Origin: Bryobacterales bacterium | GTDB taxonomy: Bacteria > Acidobacteriota > Terriglobia > Bryobacterales > UBA6623 | NCBI GenBank assembly: GCA_028819575.1 | Contig: JAPPLB010000138.1 | Location: 1 to 46,425 of the forward strand | Direction of reading: 5' to 3' | DNA: 46,425 nucleotides | Shown here: positions 41,014 to 46,425 of the stretch, piece after piece | How the letters are laid out: every line of letters starts with the position of its first letter | How positions within the stretch are numbered: position 1 is the first letter of the stretch | Translations under genes and position numbers: made by a program | Notes under the pieces: model-generated | Told to the model about the DNA's origin: nothing | Databases searched by the model: none | Seen by the model: the letters and a program-made list of their open reading frames with translations, nothing else

Positions 41014-43274
41014 TATTTCGCCCCTCTCACAGTGACATCGACAATCGTCATGGTGTCGTTACCGAAGATGTCAACCACCTTGACGGCGATCTTGCGCCGT
41101 CCCGGGGTGCATTCGTGAAAGACGCTGGTCAGTTCCAGCGAACGGTCCTTCTTGGTGCGGAAGGACTGCCATTCGTTCTCGAAGATGTAATCTCCCGTCC
41201 AGACTTCCTCATATTCCGGTAGTTCCAACTGTTCGGGCTGCTCCATCCCGGGAATCTGAACTTGCTTCATCCTGTCGCGAGGAATGCGGATGATCTCGCG
41301 CTTGCTCTCGAAGTTGAAATCCACCGCCCAGTAGTCAATCCAGTCCATCCATTTTTTTGTTAGCCGTTTGCGGCGCACGATGCCGTCCTTGTCCTTGGTC
41401 AACTTCACTATCTGGCCGCGCTCGGCCACGATCTTGCGGCCCTTGTTCTTGAGCGTAGCCTCCGCGCTGGCGATGGAGTCCTGCGAATAGAAAACCGAAA
41501 AGTCGGTCAGCTCCACCGCCACGCTGTTCTTCTTGACGTGCGGCTTGACTTCGATCGCCGCCACGTCGTGAAAGACCACTTGGTTCTTTTCCACCGCCCG
41601 CTTGTCGAACACCTCGGCGGGGATGTACTTGGGGGCAATGTCAATGCCCTTGGCGCGGGCTTCGTCCAGTACGTTGGGAAACAGCCCCATCTCGAATTCG
41701 AAACCCAGGATGTCTACCCTGGTTATGTGCTTCTTGCGGCATTCCAGGATGATCTCTTCAACGAACAACCGCGTCACGGGCAGATTCACCGGACCCACCG
41801 TCACCATCCGTCCGGCCCTCTTGCCATGAAACGCGGCGAAGTGATCGAGTTTTTCGGCGCGGTAGGCTCGCAGGATCAACTCGACAAAAGCCGTTTCCTT
41901 CGCGGCCAGTTGCTTCCGCTGTTCTTCTTCACGCAGGTTGGGATTGAGGCCGACAAAGTGCTGCCTCTCGTACTTGCCGAGGTTGAGAACTTCAAAAGCG
42001 CGGTAGTTCTTACCCTCCGCCTTGAGTTGCCGCTGCGCGCCGACCATGCGCTTGCGAGTCGTGTGGATGGCAAACTTGCCGAGATCGGCGCAAATCCACT
42101 TGCGGCCCAGCTTTTCGGCCACCGCTGCTAGTGTGCCGGAGCCGCAGAAGAAATCGGCAACGAGATCGCCTTCGTTGGATGATGCTTTGATAATGCGTTG
42201 GAGCAGGGCTTCAGGCTTTTGGGTAGCGTAGCTCGTGGATTCAAGTGCCTGCGAGTTTACCTCACTGATATCCATCCAAATGTCGGTTACAACCTCACCT
42301 TTTGCTTCATCCAGATACCGTATTAGACCGATTTTGCCAGAAGGGTAGTCATAAATTTTGCCCTGTTCTCTGAATGCTGCGATAGACCTCTCAGAATAGT
42401 CACCTATCGCATCTATACGATAGAGACGCCCATCCTTATCAGTATGCGTGAACTTAGTCTTAATGTAGTTCTCGCTGTATTTCCGATATTGTCTGTTCCA
42501 AATCCCACTCGTTGACTTTGTGTAATAAAATATTGAGTCGGAAGACCTTGCATACTGTTTTGATATTGCTTTTGCACCGCGAGGGGGTTGTCTTTTCCAG
42601 CGGATTTCGTTCTTATGAAAATTGTTAATGAACACCTCATCCATGACTAACCGGATTAGGCTGTTCACCCGCCAATCACAATGCACGTAAATACTGCCAT
42701 CTTCGGCCAGTAAATCTCTTATCAGGATCAACCGCTCGTAAATCATGGCAATGAAGGAGTCCGCGCCCTTGCCCCAGGTGTCTCGGTAGGCGATTTCCTC
42801 CAGGATGTTGGGCTTCTTGGTGAAGGTTTCGTCCCCTTCGTCGCCTATCTCGATGTCCATCGAAAAGTCTGCGCCTACGTCGAACGGCGGGTCAATGTAG
42901 ATCAGCTTGAGGCCGCCTTGCTGCTCGATCTCTTTCCGAAACGGCCCATTCTTGAGTGACGACAGAACCAGCTTGTTGTCGCCCCAGATGAGTTTGTTCG
43001 TCCAGCCCTTGAGCTGACGGCCCCGCGAATCCGTTGAGAACAGGTCCGCTTGCAGCGCCGTCTCTTCCGGCTTCTCGGCTCGCGGCTCGTCCACCTGCTC
43101 GATCACCTGGAAGGGCAGAACGATGTTGCAGACCTCTCTGGTCTTGCCGTTCCAGACCAGCTCCACCTCGCGCTTGTCCTCAAACAGCAGAAAGCGGTAC
43201 TTGTCCGGCAGGGGCTTGTCGGCTTCGATAAAGCGGATGATCTCTTGTTGTTCCTGCTCACTCAGTCGGGCCAT
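41013..43274 (-). CDS. mod: Type III DNA methyltransferase, Mod subunit
   Basis: This is a beta-class N6-adenine or N4-cytosine methyltransferase that sets target specificity for the Mod-Res complex. Of 753 residues, the catalytic DPPF lies at 128-131 (LIYIDPPFD) and the AdoMet motif FCGSGT at 376-381 (VADFFCGSGTLAA), the order of beta-class enzymes. The target-recognition region between them (about 205-345) is coded by sequence visibly poorer in GC than the rest. C-terminal sequences (VEEIILECRKKHITRVDILG) match the family. A TATAAT box lies 36 bases upstream. Confidence 0.95.
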   Translation of the reverse strand: MARLSEQEQQEIIRFIEADKPLPDKYRFLLFEDKREVELVWNGKTREVCNIVLPFQVIEQVDEPRAEKPEETALQADLFSTDSRGRQLKGWTNKLIWGDNKLVLSSLKNGPFRKEIEQQGGLKLIYIDPPFDVGADFSMDIEIGDEGDETFTKKPNILEEIAYRDTWGKGADSFIAMIYERLILIRDLLAEDGSIYVHCDWRVNSLIRLVMDEVFINNFHKNEIRWKRQPPRGAKAISKQYARSSDSIFYYTKSTSGIWNRQYRKYSENYIKTKFTHTDKDGRLYRIDAIGDYSERSIAAFREQGKIYDYPSGKIGLIRYLDEAKGEVVTDIWMDISEVNSQALESTSYATQKPEALLQRIIKASSNEGDLVADFFCGSGTLAAVAEKLGRKWICADLGKFAIHTTRKRMVGAQRQLKAEGKNYRAFEVLNLGKYERQHFVGLNPNLREEEQRKQLAAKETAFVELILRAYRAEKLDHFAAFHGKRAGRMVTVGPVNLPVTRLFVEEIILECRKKHITRVDILGFEFEMGLFPNVLDEARAKGIDIAPKYIPAEVFDKRAVEKNQVVFHDVAAIEVKPHVKKNSVAVELTDFSVFYSQDSIASAEATLKNKGRKIVAERGQIVKLTKDKDGIVRRKRLTKKWMDWIDYWAVDFNFESKREIIRIPRDRMKQVQIPGMEQPEQLELPEYEEVWTGDYIFENEWQSFRTKKDRSLELTSVFHECTPGRRKIAVKVVDIFGNDTMTIVDVTVRGAK

Positions 43275-43309
43275 ACAAGGGTCTCTACTCCATTGGCAAT
43301 AATTGGGGG

Positions 43310-43315
43310 ATTATA
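43310..43315 (-). promoter_or_regulatory. Candidate -10 box for mod-res
   Basis: TATAAT is found on the minus strand 36 bases before the mod start codon. No convincing -35 hexamer is seen at 16-18 bases. The context (GGTATATAAT) is AT-rich compared with the surroundings. Confidence 0.4.
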
Positions 43316-43411
43316 TACCAAGCCAGCCCACTAGCCTCGCTTTACGCGCTTTGACTCGGCACGCTTCAAGTCGGGCCATTGTCCTCGTTTGGAGTTAGCC
43401 ATAAGCCTATT

Positions 43412-43446
43412 CCCTCTCGCCTCGCCGCGTGGTGAGAAATGCAGGC
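43412..43446 (+). repeat. MITE-like repeat copy I, short right end
   Basis: CCCTCTCGCCTCGCCGCGTG followed by GTGAGAAATGCAGGC and TA (43447-43448) is the right end of the element with the internal ACGCACTT deleted. The lptD stop codon TAG (43446-43448, minus strand) is made from this TA plus the first G of the end. It marks the right border of the defence island. Confidence 0.8.
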
Positions 43447-45731
43447 TAAAACATCCGTTCGCGGGGGCTTAGGGTGCCGAAGGAGCCTACATTGGCGATG
43501 GAGAGGGCTACGCGGAACTGGTTTTCGTTGCGGGTGTGACCGATGGCGAAGCGCCGCCACTCGAAGCTGAAGCCGCAGCAGTCGGTGTTGTAGGTGGCCT
43601 GGGTGGCGTTGTAGATGAAGATGTGCTGGCCGTAGTCGTAGTTCGTCCGCACGGCGACGTTCCAGCCGCGGCGGTTGAAGTCGCCCAGGCGAACGAGAGT
43701 CGAGAGCTGGTTGCTGGGGGGCGACAACTCGACCGGGGTGCGGACGGCGTGGTGACCGACCTCGACGTTCCACAGCGCGTTGATCCGCCAGCCGGAATCG
43801 ACGCTGCTGTTGACGATCCTGCGGCGCAACGGGTCGTAGTCGGTGCGCCAGCCCAGGAAGGTGCGCCAGTTGGGGCGGATGCGAAACGAGGACACGATCG
43901 GTGAATAGTTGCGGGCCTGGTCGAGGAAAGCGAAGGGCGTGACGTCGACGGTCGAGCTGAAGACGTTGCGGCGCCCGGGAACGAGCGCGCCGCCGAATTC
44001 CGGGTCGAAATAACGCCGTTGCCAAATCTCGAGGCTGGCAACTTCGCGGACACCGCCGGTCGCCGCGTCTTTGGCGTACAGGCGGTTCATGATGGAAATG
44101 TCGGCCTCGTTGGTGTTGGTGAGCAGGTCGCGTCCGTCGAAGCGGATGACCTTGTCGAAGTTGTCGATGCCGTCGACGAACCGGTAACGGATGCGCGGTT
44201 CGATGACATGCTTGACGCGGTCCCCGAGCCACTTCGGACCCTCGAAGATGCGCTGGAAGCTCGGCGCGGCGATGTCGAGGGAAAACTCGCGGCTGTTGCG
44301 GTAGAAGTTCATGCCCTGCAGCGATCCCTGCTCGCGCCGCTGTCCATAGGCGGTGTGGCGGACCCCGAAACTCGGCGTGAAGCGGAACTCCGCCAACCCG
44401 AAAGTCGAAGTCAGCCGCGGGAAGAGGTCGCCGCGCTGCACGAAGCGGCGCGTCTGGAACGTCTCCTGGGTGCGGCTGACGAGCCCGAATGAGCTGTCGA
44501 GGCTGAACCATAGAGGCACGGGGCCGTCGAAGAGTTGGCGGTCGCGGCTGTTGAACTCCAGGCTTGGCAGTTGGCGAAGGATGACCTTGTCGTCGGGCCG
44601 CACGCTCTGGAAGTTCTCGCCGCGAAGCAGGGATACGTTCATGCTGAACGTCGAGAGGTCTTTCGACATGAAGCCGATCGACCGCATCTGCGATTGGACC
44701 GCCTCGGCGAAGCTCTGGGTGAAGGCCTGGCGAAACTCGAGCGAGCTGAGATAGTTGAGCTGCATGACCCCGCGAAAGCCGCCCGGCATGGTCGCCGCCC
44801 CTTCCATTTCGAAGGTGCGTCCGCCCTGCTTGATCCGCCGGCCGTCGCTGGTCTTGAAGCCGCGATCGAGCACGCCGTAGAACGAGGCGCCGAAGTAGCT
44901 GCCCCTGGTGGGACGCCCTCGAAAGCCGAGCCTCGTCGCGATGCCGCGGTCGCTGAACCAGGTGCCGCCGAAAGTCGCGTCGTAACTGCGGTTGATCGCC
45001 CAGTAGTAGGACTGACCCAGAACGAAGCCGAAGCGGGAGCTGTTGCCGATGTTCGGCGTCAGGAAGCCGCTTTGCCGCGGCAGGCGCTTGAGCGACTTCC
45101 GGAAATACGGGAAGTAGAAGATCGGGATGCCCTTCAAACGAAAGACCCCGCGGTGAATCGTGGCATGGCCGCCGGGCACGATCTTCGTTTTCGGCGTGCG
45201 CAACGTCCACCAGGGGTCGTCGACTTCGCAGTTCGTCACGTAGCCCTTGTGGACCGTATAGTGGCTGCCGGCCTTGTAGACGATCTCGCCCTGGATGTAG
45301 AAGGGGTTGTCTGTCGAAAGAAGGCGCGGGCCGCCCTGGCTTGCGGATTCGACAATCCCGTGGACCTTGTAGAACGTGCCACCCTCGCTGCGGGCGTTGT
45401 AGCTGAGCTTGTCGGCGTAGATGTCTTCCCGCCGGATCAGGTGACGGTAGCGAACGTTGCCCTTGGCCTCGATCTGGCCGGTCGCTTCATTGTGGCGGGC
45501 CTCATCGCCCGTGACCACGAACTGATCGGTGGCGATCTCGACACGGCCCTTCAGGAACTTCAGATCGCCGTGTTGTTCCTGATAGTCGGCGGTGGCGCTG
45601 GTGTCGCCGGGCTGCAGATCGAAAGCGCCGCCGTCCTGGGCGGGCAGCCCCGCTGAACCCATGGCGAGAACGACTGCCAGCGAGAAGATGCGCCAGGAGA
45701 ACGGAACCGGCCCGGCCCTCTCGCGCCGCAC
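43446..45731 (-). CDS. lptD: LPS-assembly protein LptD
   Basis: LptD is the outer-membrane barrel that inserts lipopolysaccharide delivered by the Lpt bridge. From the GTG at 45731 it has 761 residues: a signal peptide (about 1-32), an OstA/LptA-like beta-jellyroll (about 45-190, e.g. EATGQIEAKGNVRYRH) and a large barrel with many aromatic strands. One N-terminal Cys (TNCEVDDPWW) and a C-terminal Cys pair (TDCCGFSFEW) match the disulphide-linked cysteines of the family. The frame opens earlier, at TTG 45794, but those codons lie in a heptamer array. Its stop is supplied by repeat copy I. Confidence 0.9.
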   Translation of the reverse strand: MRRERAGPVPFSWRIFSLAVVLAMGSAGLPAQDGGAFDLQPGDTSATADYQEQHGDLKFLKGRVEIATDQFVVTGDEARHNEATGQIEAKGNVRYRHLIRREDIYADKLSYNARSEGGTFYKVHGIVESASQGGPRLLSTDNPFYIQGEIVYKAGSHYTVHKGYVTNCEVDDPWWTLRTPKTKIVPGGHATIHRGVFRLKGIPIFYFPYFRKSLKRLPRQSGFLTPNIGNSSRFGFVLGQSYYWAINRSYDATFGGTWFSDRGIATRLGFRGRPTRGSYFGASFYGVLDRGFKTSDGRRIKQGGRTFEMEGAATMPGGFRGVMQLNYLSSLEFRQAFTQSFAEAVQSQMRSIGFMSKDLSTFSMNVSLLRGENFQSVRPDDKVILRQLPSLEFNSRDRQLFDGPVPLWFSLDSSFGLVSRTQETFQTRRFVQRGDLFPRLTSTFGLAEFRFTPSFGVRHTAYGQRREQGSLQGMNFYRNSREFSLDIAAPSFQRIFEGPKWLGDRVKHVIEPRIRYRFVDGIDNFDKVIRFDGRDLLTNTNEADISIMNRLYAKDAATGGVREVASLEIWQRRYFDPEFGGALVPGRRNVFSSTVDVTPFAFLDQARNYSPIVSSFRIRPNWRTFLGWRTDYDPLRRRIVNSSVDSGWRINALWNVEVGHHAVRTPVELSPPSNQLSTLVRLGDFNRRGWNVAVRTNYDYGQHIFIYNATQATYNTDCCGFSFEWRRFAIGHTRNENQFRVALSIANVGSFGTLSPRERMF

Positions 45732-45734
45732 CAA

Positions 45735-45968
45735 AGTCGTGAATCGGAGAAAAGCCGTGATTCGTGTCTCGTGTTTCGTGATTCGTGACCCCAAAACCCA
45801 GGCAGGCGGTACGGCCTTCGCTTAAAGGTCGCATGCGTTGCGCTTGCTTGCCAAGCTGGATGTACTGTCAAGTACACCTGCGCACGCCTTTTTCCTCCGC
45901 CCGGCTTGCGCCTAGCCCTGACTGCCCTCTCACTCACTTCGCCTCGCCGCGTGGTGAGAAATGCAGGC
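45735..45968 (+). repeat. MITE-like repeat copy J, left end missing
   Basis: This contains a heptamer array (45755-45787), the ACCCCAAAACC...CAGGCGGTACGGCC module, a TGTACTGTCAAGTACA hairpin (45863-45878) and the common right half ending ATGCAGGC. The flanking TA reads TG. It lies directly upstream of lptD and contributes the in-frame codons before the chosen start. Confidence 0.8.
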
Positions 45969-46060
45969 TGGTTTTTCCTCCGTCCGCGTGCGGATCATTC
46001 TAGCGGGAAACATCCGGGTCAGTGTCAACGACGCTTGATCAGGAGGATGTCTCAGGTCAG
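45963..46060 (-). repeat. 98-base repeat module, copy 2
   Basis: This is similar to 16163-16261 in reverse orientation and runs directly into the end of copy J. Read towards lptD it contains TTGACA and TAGAAT separated by 20 bases, which could be a weak promoter, and the stem GAGACATCC / GGATGTTTC. Confidence 0.65.
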
Positions 46061-46184
46061 CACGCACCCGGACTGCCGCACACGCCGCCCGGTTGCCGCT
46101 TTCCTGCGTGTTGTGGAGCGGCATGGCGCGGCATGGCGCGGCATGGGCGGCGGCCGGCGTCCCCCGCACCGGCAACACGGCCTG

Positions 46185-46216
46185 TATGGTTTTCACGAAA
46201 CACGAAACACGGCTTT
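46185..46216 (-). repeat. MITE-like repeat copy K, heptamer array fragment
   Basis: Read on the minus strand this is AAAAGCCGTGTTTCGTGTTT followed by CGTGAAAACC, a short GTGTTTC array without element ends. It adjoins a GCATGGCGCG triplication (46121-46146) and the second repeat type. Confidence 0.65.
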
Positions 46217-46261
46217 TACGGCAGAACCAAAAAATCGAAATCCGCCGCCCGGACCGCCGCA

Positions 46262-46340
46262 CCCACCGCCTCCGGGCTTCTTCCGTTGCGGCGAACGCAA
46301 AATGAAGCCATGCCGGGAAAGGGAACGCTCGATATCCATC
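46262..46340 (-). repeat. Second intergenic repeat type, copy 2
   Basis: The reverse complement starts TCGAGCGTTCCCTTTCCCGG and continues CATGGCTTCATTTTGCGTTC. It aligns with 26213-26280. It lies between the array fragment K and repeat copy L. No gene is evident in 45732-46425; the whole stretch is repeats and short linkers. Confidence 0.55.
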
Positions 46341-46369
46341 GATGGAAAAAGAGCCGGCAGACGCCTCAA

Positions 46370-46425
46370 GCCTGCCTTTCTCACCACCCGACGGTCGAAG
46401 CACGCGATACGACCGCCATGACTTC
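46370..46425 (+). repeat. MITE-like repeat copy L, left half, cut by window edge
   Basis: GCCTGCCTTTCTCACCACCC and the next 36 bases match the left end of copy B, including GCACGCGATA and GACCGCCATGACTTC. The rest lies beyond the window. The flanking dinucleotide is AA instead of TA. Confidence 0.8.

Noticed and set aside
43366..45210. A 614-codon frame on the minus strand inside lptD
   Set aside because: It is Arg/Pro/His-rich shadow translation in another frame of lptD.
46121..46146. GCATGGCGCG triplication as a regulatory array
   Set aside because: Three short units in a GC-rich stretch of repeat debris; no partner feature supports a function.

Overview
The window looks like a chromosome segment from a GC-rich, LPS-bearing (diderm) heterotrophic bacterium, most likely an Acidobacteriota member of the Solibacter/Bryobacter type. 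The evidence is LptD, a complex I cluster, PSD1/DUF1549-DUF1553 and DUF1501 proteins, and a lipoprotein sugar-phosphate isomerase-like protein. Planctomycetes or Verrucomicrobia remain possible because PSD1 and DUF1501 proteins are also abundant there. No rRNA or tRNA gene was recognised, so the taxonomy is inference.

Layout. 0.1-7.7 kb (+): purine biosynthesis (purQ, purL, purF), ftsY, and riboflavin biosynthesis (ribD, ribE). 8-16.2 kb (+): a probable polymer or solute utilisation cluster with a two-haem-motif PSD1 protein, a sodium:solute symporter, two unrecognised proteins, a Tat-exported DUF1501 protein and a half-size DMT-like membrane protein. 16.3-26.1 kb (-): nuoC-D-H-I-J-K-L-M-N; nuoA, B, E, F and G are absent. 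26.7-32.6 kb: single genes and small units (secreted acetamidase/formamidase, sugar-phosphate isomerase-like lipoprotein, DUF481 outer-membrane protein, MoaB/MogA, an SDR plus SRPBCC pair). 33.1-43.3 kb: a defence and toxin-antitoxin island with a complete type III restriction-modification pair (mod, res), an HNH nuclease, a three-helix membrane protein, hicAB, orphan XRE and RelB antitoxins, a PD-(D/E)XK-like protein, and the wreckage of a second type III Res and of a vapBC-like pair. 43.4-45.7 kb (-): lptD.

The most unusual element is a family of short non-coding repeats, about a dozen whole or partial copies, including both window ends. Complete copies have inverted ends starting GCCTGCATTTCTCACCAC and two of the three are flanked by TA, as expected of an IS630/Tc1-mariner-type MITE. 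Many copies carry an internal array of heptamers GTGWYTC. The family sits only at borders of transcription units, avoids the purine and nuo operons, and is missing from the defence island, which it brackets. Its ends act as translational punctuation. Read inward, the TA plus the first G of the end make the TAG stop codon of ribE, moaB and lptD. Read outward, the end provides a Shine-Dalgarno-like GGTGAG and an ATG. Internal modules are reshuffled between copies, and two further small repeat types sit beside them.

All assignments were made by eye from translations and nucleotide patterns. Start codons were re-chosen where the longest open frame clearly began too early.
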